Shown here: one piece after another, positions 9,041 to 17,962 of the stretch
How the letters are laid out: each line of letters opens with the position of its first letter
How positions within the stretch are numbered: the first letter of the stretch is position 1
Assembly (NCBI RefSeq): GCF_013410875.1
Contig: NZ_JACCCU010000002.1
Span: 372,001-436,000, forward strand
DNA from: Tunturiibacter empetritectus
GTDB taxonomy: Bacteria; Acidobacteriota; Terriglobia; Terriglobales; Acidobacteriaceae
Direction of reading: 5' to 3'
DNA length: 64,000 bases
Notes under the pieces: model-generated
Told to the model about the DNA's origin: nothing
What the model saw: the letters and a program-made list of their open reading frames with translations, nothing else
The model's database searches: none
Translations under genes and position numbers: made by a program

Positions 9041-9687
9041 CAAGCCACCACTGTTGCGTTATTTAGTGATTGCTCGGGAAGCACAGCCAGCACGGTCGAG
9101 CCGCCCTTCACTCGAGCTCCCGTCTTTACCTTCAGATTCGCAGCAGCAGGCATCAGCACATCAACGCGCGATCCAAATTTAATAAGTCCGATTCTCTGTC
9201 CCCGCTCCACCCGGTCGCCGACCTTCAGATTGCAAACGATGCGTCGCGCCAACAGCCCTGCAATCTGTTTGAAACTGACCTCGTATCCACCAGCATCGAT
9301 TGTGATCAGAGTCTGCTCATTGTTCAGCACCGACTCGGGCTTCATCGCATTCATAAATTCGCCCTTGCGAAACTCGCAGACCTTCACGACTCCGCCGACC
9401 GGCGACCGGTTCACATGCACATCAAAGACATTCAGAAAGATGCTGAGCCGTAACCGGCTCCCGCTAATCGTCTCAATCCACTCCGCTTCTGTCACGACGC
9501 CGTCGCCAGGAGACACAATCTGGCCTGGAGCCTGCGGAATTGTCCGGTTAGGATCTCGAAAAAACCACAAAAAGAAGATCGCCAGCACCACCGGTAGCGC
9601 CACTAGCGCAATCGGCATATTCAGATACCAGAGCGCCGCCGCCACAACCCCAAGCCCTAAGGCATAGAAAAAACCGTCTCGAACCAT
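9040..9687 (-). CDS. psd: Phosphatidylserine decarboxylase, short form
   Basis: About 215 residues, the size of short-type Psd proenzymes. Two N-terminal hydrophobic helices anchor the protein. WFFRDPNRTIP, SPGDGVV and FLNVFDVHVNRSP are family motifs. The self-cleavage site is GS in KFGSRVDVL near the C-terminus, where the Ser becomes the pyruvoyl cofactor. It converts phosphatidylserine to phosphatidylethanolamine. The ATG at 9687 is preferred over a GTG at 9714 that only adds nine residues. It is the first gene of the psd-pssA pair. Confidence 0.95.
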   Translation of the reverse strand: MVRDGFFYALGLGVVAAALWYLNMPIALVALPVVLAIFFLWFFRDPNRTIPQAPGQIVSPGDGVVTEAEWIETISGSRLRLSIFLNVFDVHVNRSPVGGVVKVCEFRKGEFMNAMKPESVLNNEQTLITIDAGGYEVSFKQIAGLLARRIVCNLKVGDRVERGQRIGLIKFGSRVDVLMPAAANLKVKTGARVKGGSTVLAVLPEQSLNNATVVA

Positions 9688-9783
9688 AAGTGACTCGATT
9701 ATAAGGCCACGCACACCTCAGACCCGAGCGCAGCCCCACTCTGGCTTACCGCCTCAATCCCAACGAACCGTGCGCTAAAACCC

Positions 9784-10002
9784 TTAGGATGCTCCCAGAC
9801 GCCGAAGCCGTTCCATCTCATCCTTCAAACTCAGCTTCAGCTTCTTCAGTCTTACCTCCTCCAACTGCTCCGAGTCGGTGAGAAATAACTTGGACCGCAG
9901 CGTATCAAGCCTGCGATCGTAAAGGCTATGTTCTTGCATTAGTTGTTGAATGGAAGGGAACGACGCAGGATGGGGCAGCTCGGTGAACTTGCCAGTTTGC
10001 AC
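9784..10002 (-). CDS. YdcH-like DUF465 small coiled-coil protein
   Basis: 72 residues starting with GTG 10002, preceded at good distance by GGAGG. The sequence is charged and helical: HSLYDRRLDTL is followed by LEEVRLKKLKLSLKDEMERL, the signature of the small DUF465/YdcH family. Members are common cytosolic proteins of unknown function with two antiparallel helices. It stands alone between rimI and psd. Confidence 0.85.
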   Translation of the reverse strand: MQTGKFTELPHPASFPSIQQLMQEHSLYDRRLDTLRSKLFLTDSEQLEEVRLKKLKLSLKDEMERLRRLGAS

Positions 10003-10083
10003 GTGAGAGTACCTCCAGCAACAAACAACATCGCACTGATGGCCGACACGCTATCACAGCCGAATCGGCACTCGCAATGTGGA

Positions 10084-10578
10084 TTACTCGTCTTCTGCTA
10101 ACCTCAACCGCATCAGCAAGGCGTCCTCCGTCGGATCTCGATAATAGCCACTGCGCTGCCCGACGACGGCAAATCCCAGCCCTTCATAAAGCGCAACAGC
10201 CCCCACCCCTCCAGCCCTCACCTCAAGTTCCATCACAGTAGCTCCATGCTCCCGGCACCAGCCAAGGACGGCCTCGCACAGCGCTCTTCCGACACCCACT
10301 CGTCGCGCCGACGCACTTACCGCCACGCTCTCTAGCTCCGCCAGCATGAAAGTCTCTGAAACAAGAACCTTTCCCACAGCAAATCCCAGTAGCCCCGACT
10401 CTGCCTCCGCAATGAACAGACATCGTTTCATTGCAGCTTGAGACTCATCTGGACTCACAGTCGCCCCGTACTCCATCTCCGCCCAATGCGGAGCCTCGGG
10501 AGTGGCCTTTTCAAGCTGAATCACAGCAGCCAGATCTCCTCTGTTGCCCGCTCGAATCTGACAACCGGCAATGCTCAT
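10084..10578 (-). CDS. rimI: GNAT N-acetyltransferase, RimI-like
   Basis: 164 residues forming one GNAT domain. The acetyl-CoA loop is RRVGVGRALCEAVLGW (about residues 91-106), and the C-terminal ALYEGLGFAVVGQRSGYYRDP is the RimI pattern. The ATG overlaps the tsaB stop as ATGA, and the tsaB-rimI pairing is widespread. RimI acetylates the N-terminus of ribosomal protein S18 in E. coli; here the target is inferred from homology and context. Confidence 0.88.
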   Translation of the reverse strand: MSIAGCQIRAGNRGDLAAVIQLEKATPEAPHWAEMEYGATVSPDESQAAMKRCLFIAEAESGLLGFAVGKVLVSETFMLAELESVAVSASARRVGVGRALCEAVLGWCREHGATVMELEVRAGGVGAVALYEGLGFAVVGQRSGYYRDPTEDALLMRLRLAEDE

Positions 10579-11243
10579 CGTGCGGCTCGCGCAACAGGCT
10601 TGGCAAATATCTCCATATCGATTCGCCTCAGATAATTTGCATCGAGCGTAGCCGCATCCTCGAATCGCCCTAACGCCACCCTCTCCACCGCAAACGGCAG
10701 AGCATCCCCCGCCAATGGCTCATCCACTAGCTTCCAGCGTAACTCGGCCAAAGCCTCCGCCACCTTCAACTCACACACCACCACCAGACAACCCGAAGCC
10801 GCCACCATCACATCGTGCGCACCCATCAAAACCTCCCGCACGCATCTCCTCCCCACATACTCGCCATAGTAAAACTCCCCGCGACCAGCATCCAGAACCG
10901 CATGTACCCTCTGCTCCCCGCCATTGACAGAAGCAGCCAGCAACGCCAGCCGCGACACCGCAATCAGCGGCACCGCTCCTGCCTCGCTCAGCCCCTTAGC
11001 CGCACTCACACCCACCCGCACCCCAGTAAAAGATCCCGGCCCATGCACCACAACCACAGCCGTCAGCTCGTTGATTCGCCATTTTTTAGCCGTCATTAGC
11101 CGCCGCACTGCCGGGACCAGACGCTCCGATGAACTCCTTCCAGGCAACACCTCCGTCGCTATGGCCGCCTGCGCCTCTTCGGTATCCCCCAACGCAACAC
11201 TCCCCTCAGCACCCGCCGTATGAATCATCAAAAACCGCATCAT
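10575..11243 (-). CDS. tsaB: tRNA threonylcarbamoyladenosine biosynthesis protein TsaB
   Basis: 222 residues with the ASKHA fold of the YeaZ/TsaB family. The diagnostic motif GPGSFTGVRVGVSAAKG is at about residues 69-85. The active partner TsaD and the other TsaC/E components of the t6A37 pathway are not in this window. TsaB is the scaffold that binds TsaD. The start ATGATG overlaps the stop of the MeaB-epimerase gene by four bases, and the end overlaps rimI by four, giving a three-gene translationally coupled unit. Confidence 0.95.
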   Translation of the reverse strand: MMRFLMIHTAGAEGSVALGDTEEAQAAIATEVLPGRSSSERLVPAVRRLMTAKKWRINELTAVVVVHGPGSFTGVRVGVSAAKGLSEAGAVPLIAVSRLALLAASVNGGEQRVHAVLDAGRGEFYYGEYVGRRCVREVLMGAHDVMVAASGCLVVVCELKVAEALAELRWKLVDEPLAGDALPFAVERVALGRFEDAATLDANYLRRIDMEIFAKPVARAAR

Positions 11244-12598
11244 GCCCTACCTTCATGTGACTCAATTGCATCTCCGACAATCTCTAAGAGCACCCCCCCG
11301 GTGCTGGCGGGATGCACAAAGAAATACCGATGGCCGCCAGCCCCTACCCTCACCGCATCGCTCGCCAACCTGACACCCTGCTTCATCAGCCGCGCAAACA
11401 TCCCATCAATCCCATCCACATGCACGGCGATATGGTGCAGCCCTTCACCCCGCTTCGCCAAAAATCTCCCAATCGTGGAGTCTGCCTCAGTCGCCTCCAG
11501 CAACTCAATCCGGCTTTCGCCCAGCGGCAACATCGCCGTCTTCACCTGTTCGTGCTCTACCGTCTCTTCATGACTTACCACCAGCCCCAGCGCCTCATAA
11601 AATCCACGCGCCCCTGCAATACTTTTCACCGCAACACCCAGATGGTCCAGCCGCAAGCCGCCCAAATCGTTCCGGTCGAGCACCCTCGACCCGGCAGCAT
11701 CCTCGATCCTTACTCTTCGCGCGCCCTTCTCCACAGCACATCGTCTTACCGTCTCCATCAACTCCTCAACACCCTCCCCTGTTGTCGCCACCGTCCGCAC
11801 AACTGGAGGCACCCACTCGCCGCGTCCCATCGCTAAGCCCTGCATCGCAACAATCTCCTGCTCCACCAGCTCCGCGCCGCCACGGTCGCTCTTGTTCACC
11901 ACAAACACATCCGCGACCTCCATCACGCCGGCCTTCAGACTCTGCACCTCATCCCCCATCCCCGGGACCAGAACTAGAACCGTAACATCCGCCAGGCCGA
12001 TCACATCGACCTCATCCTGCCCCACACCCACCGTCTCAATCACAATCGTCTTCCGTCCTGCCGCCCCCATCACCAAGCAAACATTCGCAGCCGCGCGCGC
12101 CACCCCACCCATCGCTCCGCGCGAGGCCATACTACGAATAAACACGCCATCATCCCCGGCAAAGCCCTGCATCCGAATCCTGTCTCCCAGCAGCGCTCCA
12201 CCCGTATAGGGGCTCGACGGATCGACCGCGACCACCCCGACACTTTGCCCCTCCTGACGCAGCCACCTCACCATCTGGTCCACCAGCGTGCTCTTCCCTG
12301 CCCCGGGAGGCCCCGTCACGCCCACCCGCAGCGATCCCCCAGCAAACTCGCGGCAGGCCTCCAGCAACTCCGATCCCCCACCATCCTCCACCAGAGATAC
12401 AGCCCGGGCCAGGGCACGAACGTTCCCCGCCCGCATACGAGCCATCATCTGCGCAATATCACTCCCGTTCATCCTGAAATCTTTAGCCACGTCAGCGATG
12501 ATATCGTGCTCCTCCCATCCCTGATCCAATCCGGCTTCAGCTCCCACCAGCCAAGTTCGCGTTTGTTTGTGAGCATTCATCCTTCCAACCCTAAACAT
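11240..12598 (-). CDS. Fusion of MeaB/ArgK-type GTPase chaperone and methylmalonyl-CoA epimerase
   Basis: 452 residues in two parts. Residues about 45-310 are a G3E GTPase of the MeaB type: Walker A GPPGAGKST at 96-104, DPSSPYTGGALLGDR, an ETVGVGQDE switch and NKSD for guanine. These proteins guard adenosylcobalamin loading of methylmalonyl-CoA mutase. Residues 316-452 are a VOC-fold methylmalonyl-CoA epimerase: LDHLGVAV with ligand His319, GLHHIAVHV with His388/389, and LLEIVG with Glu439. Both halves keep their motifs and the junction is continuous, so this is a real fusion of two steps of propionate/methylmalonyl metabolism. The mutase is not nearby. Start choice (12598 or ATG 12580) is uncertain. 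The gene heads the tsaB-rimI operon. Confidence 0.9.
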   Translation of the reverse strand: MFRVGRMNAHKQTRTWLVGAEAGLDQGWEEHDIIADVAKDFRMNGSDIAQMMARMRAGNVRALARAVSLVEDGGGSELLEACREFAGGSLRVGVTGPPGAGKSTLVDQMVRWLRQEGQSVGVVAVDPSSPYTGGALLGDRIRMQGFAGDDGVFIRSMASRGAMGGVARAAANVCLVMGAAGRKTIVIETVGVGQDEVDVIGLADVTVLVLVPGMGDEVQSLKAGVMEVADVFVVNKSDRGGAELVEQEIVAMQGLAMGRGEWVPPVVRTVATTGEGVEELMETVRRCAVEKGARRVRIEDAAGSRVLDRNDLGGLRLDHLGVAVKSIAGARGFYEALGLVVSHEETVEHEQVKTAMLPLGESRIELLEATEADSTIGRFLAKRGEGLHHIAVHVDGIDGMFARLMKQGVRLASDAVRVGAGGHRYFFVHPASTGGVLLEIVGDAIESHEGRA

Positions 12599-12754
12599 CG
12601 CGATTTGTAATCAAAAATGATCTTTTCCCATCGTCAGAATCCCGCTTGACACCTACTGCCCAACACAGACTATCCTCAACCTCGACACCCTTTGCTCCGA
12701 ATCGGCCGCAATCGGGGGCCCGTCAGACTTCCATTTACGCTGGAGTTGCAACTA

Positions 12755-14083
12755 ATGTCGATCAACACTGCCAGCCTGCCTGATTCGGGCTTCACCACCG
12801 CCGCCCCGGAGAAATCCAACATCCGCTGGCTCGTCTGCGGTCTTCTTTTCCTCGCTACCACCATCAACTACATGGACCGCTCGGTCTTCTCCCTCATCGA
12901 GCCCCTCCTCCACCTCGACTTCATGGGCTGGATTCCCGGCCTCGACGCCGCCCATCAAACCACCTACAACCTGAACTTCGGCCGCGTCTTGATCTGCTTT
13001 CAGATTGCCTATGGCATCGGTCTCCTCTTCGCCGGCCGAGTCATCGATAAGCTAGGAACCAAAGTCGGTTACACCGTCGCCATCGTGGTCTGGGCATGCG
13101 CTTCAATGAGTCACTCCATCGTCTCCAGTGTTGCTGGCTTTTGTGTGGCGCGTGTCTTCCTGGGCCTCGGGGAGGCCGGTAACTTCCCTGCCGCAATCAA
13201 AGCCGTCACGGAATGGTTCCCCTCTGAGGAGCGCGCCCTTGCCACCGGCCTTTTCAACTCGGGCACCAACGCTTCCGCCTTCATCGCACCAGTCCTCATC
13301 GCTGCCGTCGCCGCCCGTTGGGGATGGCATGCAGCCTTTATCTGCACCGGTTCCATGGGGCTCATCTGGGCGATCCTCTGGCTCATCTTCCCCTATAACA
13401 AGCTGCGCCGTGGCACGACCCAGACCCAGGCCAACCTCGCTCCCGTCACCCAGGGCGGCTCCATCTATTCCATCCTCCTTCGCCACCGCGGGTTCTGGGC
13501 CTTCTGCATCGCCAAAGGAATGACCGACCCCATCTGGTGGTTCTATCTCTTTTATCTTCCCAAGTTCCTCAACGATAACTACGGCCTCAACCTGAGCCAC
13601 GTAAAGTATCCCCTCATCGTCATCTACACCGCCGCGAGCATCGGCTCCATCGCCGGGGGGTGGCTCTCCGGCTTCCGGATGAAACGCGGCCACAGCGTCA
13701 ACTCCGGACGCAAGTTCGCGCTTCTCCTCTGCGCCCTGTGCGTCACTCCCATCATGCTTGTCCCGCATATGCACACGCTCTTCCCCAGCAATGCGTGGCC
13801 AGCAATTGGACTCTTTTGTCTGGCAACCGCCGCGCATCAGGGTTGGTCCGCCAACCTCTTCTCCACCCCAACCGATATGTTCCCTTCAACCGGTGTCAGC
13901 ACCGTCGTCGGCATAGGCGGGGCCACTGGAGCCCTCGGTGGCGCGTGCTTCACTTGGCTTGTCTCTCACTACTTCTCGCTCCACCCCTTGCTGATCTTCA
14001 TGATGGCAGGTCTCGCCTACGTTACTGCCCTGATGATCTTTCAGCTCCTGGTCCCACGTCTTGGCGGACGGCAGACAGCTTAA
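12755..14083 (+). CDS. MFS transporter, anion:cation symporter family (ExuT-like)
   Basis: 442 residues, about twelve helices. The ACS-family signature follows helix 4: GEAGNFPAAIKAVTEWFPS, then ERALATGLFNSGTNASAFIAP. Helix 1 is followed by NYMDRSVFS. These match hexuronate/galactonate carriers of the ExuT/GudP group, which take up sugar acids with protons. The start is placed at ATG 12755, 10 bases after GGAG; the frame is open further upstream without signal. A FadR-type regulator follows on the same strand, the usual arrangement for sugar-acid uptake genes. The exact substrate cannot be read from the sequence. Confidence 0.88.
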   Translation: MSINTASLPDSGFTTAAPEKSNIRWLVCGLLFLATTINYMDRSVFSLIEPLLHLDFMGWIPGLDAAHQTTYNLNFGRVLICFQIAYGIGLLFAGRVIDKLGTKVGYTVAIVVWACASMSHSIVSSVAGFCVARVFLGLGEAGNFPAAIKAVTEWFPSEERALATGLFNSGTNASAFIAPVLIAAVAARWGWHAAFICTGSMGLIWAILWLIFPYNKLRRGTTQTQANLAPVTQGGSIYSILLRHRGFWAFCIAKGMTDPIWWFYLFYLPKFLNDNYGLNLSHVKYPLIVIYTAASIGSIAGGWLSGFRMKRGHSVNSGRKFALLLCALCVTPIMLVPHMHTLFPSNAWPAIGLFCLATAAHQGWSANLFSTPTDMFPSTGVSTVVGIGGATGALGGACFTWLVSHYFSLHPLLIFMMAGLAYVTALMIFQLLVPRLGGRQTA

Positions 14084-14224
14084 ACCCAGTCTTCCCATCG
14101 CAACCGTAGGCTGAGTCACGCACTGCGTGGCCTGCCCGCGCGCCTTCGGTGATCCGGCGCCAACATAGGCCTCACCACCGTGTTACCCTTCATCAAATCA
14201 GGCGCAAAAGGAGTGTTGTTCAGC

Positions 14225-15013
14225 GTGAAAAAAGAGGTCAAAGAGCAGTTCGACGAGGTCTCCAGCCACAGCCAGCTCACCATGCAGGTCGTCGAACACA
14301 TTCGCCTGCTCATCATTTCGGGCGAGGTGCGCCCCGGTGACCGCCTCCCGCCTGAACGCGATCTCGCTCGCCAGCTCAAGATCAGCCGCTCCAGTCTGCG
14401 CTCCGGCATTGGTTTTCTTGCGGCCATGGGAGTCCTCAAAAGCCGCCACGGGGCCGGCACCTTCGTCGCGTCCGGTCCTCCCTCGTTCGACTCTAGCTCC
14501 TTCTCCGTGCTCGGTGCGCTGCATGGATTTCTTCCTGGGCAGATGTTTGAAGCCCGCACCGTCATTGAGTCAAATCTGGCCGCTCTCGCTGCGGAGCGCG
14601 CCACCGAAGAGCAGATTACGGAGCTTGCGGAAGAGGTTGCCGAGATGTATGCCGCGCTCGACGATCCTCATGAGTACCTGATTCACGATGTTCGCTTTCA
14701 TCGCGCCATTGCACGGGCTGCGGCCAACCCCATCCTGGCTGCGGTGATGGAGACGATCATCGCCAATCTCTATGAGCGGCGCAGCAAGACGATCCAGAAT
14801 GCGGTTGATTTGAAGGAATCCTCCGAGATGCACCGCGAGATCTATCGCGCCATTCGGTCGCATCATCCTGCGCAGGCCCGGCGCGCGATGGAGCAGCACC
14901 TTGAGCTGGCCCGGATCGCCGAGGAGTCGGAGGCCGAGGTTGCCGCGCCGGTCGTTGAGGTCGCAGGGGAGGTCCCGCCGCCTCCCGAGGATGAGGCTCA
15001 CCTGAGCCGGTAG
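14225..15013 (+). CDS. GntR/FadR-family transcriptional regulator with FCD domain
   Basis: About 262 residues from the GTG at 14225, which follows AAAGGAG at proper distance; a further in-frame GTG lies at 14180. The N-terminal winged helix reads VRPGDRLPPERDLARQL and then SRSSLRSGI. The C-terminal all-helical FCD domain has the metal-binding pattern HDVRFHRAIARAA. The tail is Pro/Glu-rich and probably disordered. Position directly after an ExuT-like carrier suggests control of sugar-acid uptake, as UxuR/ExuR proteins do; this is inference. Confidence 0.88.
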   Translation: MKKEVKEQFDEVSSHSQLTMQVVEHIRLLIISGEVRPGDRLPPERDLARQLKISRSSLRSGIGFLAAMGVLKSRHGAGTFVASGPPSFDSSSFSVLGALHGFLPGQMFEARTVIESNLAALAAERATEEQITELAEEVAEMYAALDDPHEYLIHDVRFHRAIARAAANPILAAVMETIIANLYERRSKTIQNAVDLKESSEMHREIYRAIRSHHPAQARRAMEQHLELARIAEESEAEVAAPVVEVAGEVPPPPEDEAHLSR

Positions 15014-15278
15014 CTTTTGCACTTGTTTATTTGGCGTGGTGGGAGGCGTTTTTGCAGGGGTTTTTGGCGAAAAACCGTGTTTTGATCGTGGTTTTTTGCT
15101 GGTGTAGGTGTGGTGGCTTGCGTGGTAGACGTGGTGTTTTAGCAGTCACTTTTTCGGTTGCGAAAAATACGCCAACTTTTTGAGATTTATTTTTGAGGCC
15201 GGGCTGCCCCAGCCCGCCTTCGACCGCTCCGTCGCGGGAAGAGGCGGGTTGCCACCCTGCTAAACTGGGCTCTGCCCC
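15014..15278. other. Non-coding stretch before metG with low-complexity T/G-rich segment and a hairpin
   Basis: The first 160 bases are unusually rich in T and G runs (TTTTTGGCGAAAAACC and similar) and do not look coding on either strand. A perfect 7-bp hairpin lies at 15200-15216 (CGGGCTG, loop CCC, CAGCCCG). No T-box features were recognised. The stretch probably holds the metG promoter and a repeat-like segment. Confidence 0.4.
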
Positions 15279-17762
15279 ATGCCTGAGCAAAAGTTCTATC
15301 TCACGACCCCTATCTACTATGTCAACGCACGCCCGCACATCGGCCATGCGTACTCGACCATTGCGGCCGACGTCATCGCGCGTCGCCACCGCCTGTTGGG
15401 CGACGATACCTTCTTCCTGACCGGGACCGACGAGCATGGCCAGAAGGTGGAGCGGTCCGCCGCTGCCGCCGGCATTCCGCCGCAGCAGTTCGCCGACGAG
15501 GTCTCGGCCTCCTTTCGCGCCCTCTGGGATCGCATGGGCATCACCTACGACGACTACATCCGCACCACGGAGCCGCGCCACATTTCAGCGGTCCAGAAGC
15601 TCTTTCAGCTCCTGCTTGATCGCGACAAGATCTACCTCAGCAGCTACACCGGCCAGTACTCCATCGGCGAGGAGATGTTCGTTGATGGCCCTCCCGGCAC
15701 CATCGGCCCTGACGGCAAGCCTACCGAGACTGTCACCGAAGAGAACTACTTCTTCCGCCTCTCGGAGTATCAGCTTCCCCTCATCGACCTGATCGAGAGC
15801 GGCCCGAACGGAGAGCTAGCCCAGCTCAACATCCAGCCTGAATCCAGCCGCAACGAAGTGCTAAATTTTGTATGCGGAAACCTCGCGGCAGCCGCCGGAA
15901 TACATGATGTGACTAACCAACCACGAACCAAGTGGGGAATCAGTCAACTTGAGATCGACATGGGCAGAGAAAAAGGAGTACTCAAATTCTCGAGCACAGG
16001 ACGCCCTTATGTTCCGGGCGCTCTCAAAGACCTTTCGATCTCGCGCACCAGCTTCAAGTGGGGCATCCCTGTGCCAGGCAATGAGAGGCATGTCATCTAT
16101 GTGTGGCTCGACGCGCTGGCGAATTACATAACGGCCATCGGCTACGGCTCGGACGACCCAGCGTTGCAGGAGAAGTTCAACCGTTACTGGCCCGCCGACC
16201 TCCATCTCGTGGGCAAGGAGATCACGCGCTTCCACTGCGTCTACTGGCCTGCGTTCCTGCTCGCCGCCGAAATCGCCACGCCGAAGTCAGTCGTCGCCAA
16301 TGGCTGGCTCCTCTTCGATGACAGCAAGATGTCCAAGTCCAAGGGCAACGTCGTCCGCACCGAGACCATCCTCGACGCCTTCGGCACCGAAGTTTACAAG
16401 AAGCAGTTTCCCGACAGTACGAAGAAGGAACAAGATCTCTTCGCCGCCGATGTGCTCCGCTACTTCCTTCTGCGTGAGATTCCGTTTGGGCAAGATGGCA
16501 GCTTCAGCTTCGACGCCATGATCACTCGCTACAACGCCGATCTTGCCAACGGCTACGGAAATCTGGTCAGCCGCACTTTAGCTATGATTACGAACTTCTG
16601 TGACGCAGCTATTCCGAATGCTGCGGACACCCCTGTTTTTGGAGATTTGGTAGTCGACTGGGAGAGTAATACAGGGAAAGCTGTACACAGCTCATCCGTA
16701 ATTGAAAGGTACGCACATCTAGCGCAGAAAATCGTTGACGAAAAATTGAAGCTGTTTCAATTTTCAGGCGATAGACAAGGAACGCTGGAAGACTCGATTC
16801 AAAGCTGGGGTGCCCTCGACTCAATATGGTCTTTAATCACTCATACTGATTTGTTTCTTACTCAACATGCTCCCTGGAAGCTTGCATCGAAGGGTATGGA
16901 AACAAACCGATCTCAAGTTGAGGCAATTCTCTACACCGCCGCTCAATCGATACGAGTAATCACAGGGCTTGTGTACCCGTTCATTCCTTATGCCACCACG
17001 AAAGTCTGGGCGCAGCTTGGGCTTGACGACATCGAAGGAGCCGCGCGAAAAGGCGAACTGAAGAATCTTGAATGGGGCGGCCTGAAACCGGGCACAAAGC
17101 TAGGCCCACTGGCACCCATCTTTCCTCGAGCAGATAAAGGACTCGCGCAGATCATGATTGATATGGAAAACCCAAACGCACCGAAGCCAGAACAGCCCAC
17201 GCCCTCGCGCTTCATCGACGAGACGACAACGCATACGGCTCCCGTTCCGACCGACCCCACGCATCCCGGTGCGCCCCCACGTACGTCGGGCTTTGCTGAT
17301 GTCGCGCCCGGCACCACCGTGGCAGGCAGCCTCGCGATCAGCACGGAGCGCACCGGCACGCCCTCGCACAGCGAAGCCCCTGCCTCGGGTATCTTCGCCA
17401 ACTCGGCAGCTCACTCCAACATCCCCGACACGCCGCAGATCGCCATCGACGACTTTGTGAAGATCGATCTTCGCGTGGCGCAGATCGTCGTGGCCGAGCG
17501 CATCCCCAAGGCCGATAAGCTGCTTCGGCTGGAGGTCGATCTTGGCTATGAGAAGCGCCAGATTCTCTCCGGCATCGCCGAGTGGTATACGCCGGAGGAA
17601 CTGATTGGTAAGAAGATCGTCGTCATCGCAAATCTTGCTCCTCGCAAGATGCGCGGCCTGGAGTCGCACGGGATGCTGCTGGCTGCTTCGCATGGCGAAG
17701 ACGGTAAGCCTGTGCTGGCGACGTTTGGCGAAGAGATCGCGTTGGGCTCTCGGCTGAAATAG
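15279..17762 (+). CDS. metG: Methionyl-tRNA synthetase with C-terminal tRNA-binding domain
   Basis: 827 residues. The Rossmann core has HIGH at 20-23 and KMSKS at 350-354, and the anticodon domain follows. A Pro/Thr-rich linker at about 630-715 joins an EMAP/Arc1-type tRNA-binding domain at about 720-827 (IDLRVAQIVVAERIPKADKL, then PRKMRGLESHGM). It charges tRNA-Met. Two features are odd. About 50 residues (199-248) are inserted between NEVLNFV and LKDLSISRTSFKWG compared with the usual family spacing. Two internal stretches (about 15.85-16.13 and 16.56-17.18 kb) have a visibly more AT-rich codon choice than the rest. Both catalytic motifs are intact, so the enzyme should work. Confidence 0.96.
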   Translation: MPEQKFYLTTPIYYVNARPHIGHAYSTIAADVIARRHRLLGDDTFFLTGTDEHGQKVERSAAAAGIPPQQFADEVSASFRALWDRMGITYDDYIRTTEPRHISAVQKLFQLLLDRDKIYLSSYTGQYSIGEEMFVDGPPGTIGPDGKPTETVTEENYFFRLSEYQLPLIDLIESGPNGELAQLNIQPESSRNEVLNFVCGNLAAAAGIHDVTNQPRTKWGISQLEIDMGREKGVLKFSSTGRPYVPGALKDLSISRTSFKWGIPVPGNERHVIYVWLDALANYITAIGYGSDDPALQEKFNRYWPADLHLVGKEITRFHCVYWPAFLLAAEIATPKSVVANGWLLFDDSKMSKSKGNVVRTETILDAFGTEVYKKQFPDSTKKEQDLFAADVLRYFLLREIPFGQDGSFSFDAMITRYNADLANGYGNLVSRTLAMITNFCDAAIPNAADTPVFGDLVVDWESNTGKAVHSSSVIERYAHLAQKIVDEKLKLFQFSGDRQGTLEDSIQSWGALDSIWSLITHTDLFLTQHAPWKLASKGMETNRSQVEAILYTAAQSIRVITGLVYPFIPYATTKVWAQLGLDDIEGAARKGELKNLEWGGLKPGTKLGPLAPIFPRADKGLAQIMIDMENPNAPKPEQPTPSRFIDETTTHTAPVPTDPTHPGAPPRTSGFADVAPGTTVAGSLAISTERTGTPSHSEAPASGIFANSAAHSNIPDTPQIAIDDFVKIDLRVAQIVVAERIPKADKLLRLEVDLGYEKRQILSGIAEWYTPEELIGKKIVVIANLAPRKMRGLESHGMLLAASHGEDGKPVLATFGEEIALGSRLK

Positions 17763-17854
17763 TCGCAGAATCTGTCCTGCCGGACGGGCCCACTACGCGT
17801 GGAGCGGTCACTTCGTGACTTGTATACCGCTTCGCTTGGCGCTCCTGCTGGTCG
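17736..17854 (+). repeat. Direct repeat copy 1: metG 3' end plus half REP-like element
   Basis: It covers the last 27 bases of metG and the following 92 bases. It is repeated at 18506-18625 with few differences (for instance GTCCTGCCGGACGGGCCCAC is identical). The downstream part is one arm of the REP-like palindromic family also found at 31080 and 54027. The pair brackets the PEP-CTERM gene. Confidence 0.85.
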
Positions 17855-17962
17855 CCGACGACCTTTCGTTTGCTGCCGTGCGAATCTGCTTGACACCTGC
17901 TTTGCGCGGACGCATGCTGGTGGCGTAAATTCGGCCACTTCCACAGAAGGAAGCTCGTACCC

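Noticed and set aside
13103..13837. 244-codon minus-strand frame
   Set aside because: Antisense shadow of the MFS transporter gene, Gly/Glu/Asp-rich composition typical of such shadows.
15027..15581. 184-codon minus-strand frame before metG
   Set aside because: Runs from antisense metG into a T/G-rich non-coding segment; low-complexity basic tail, no signal.
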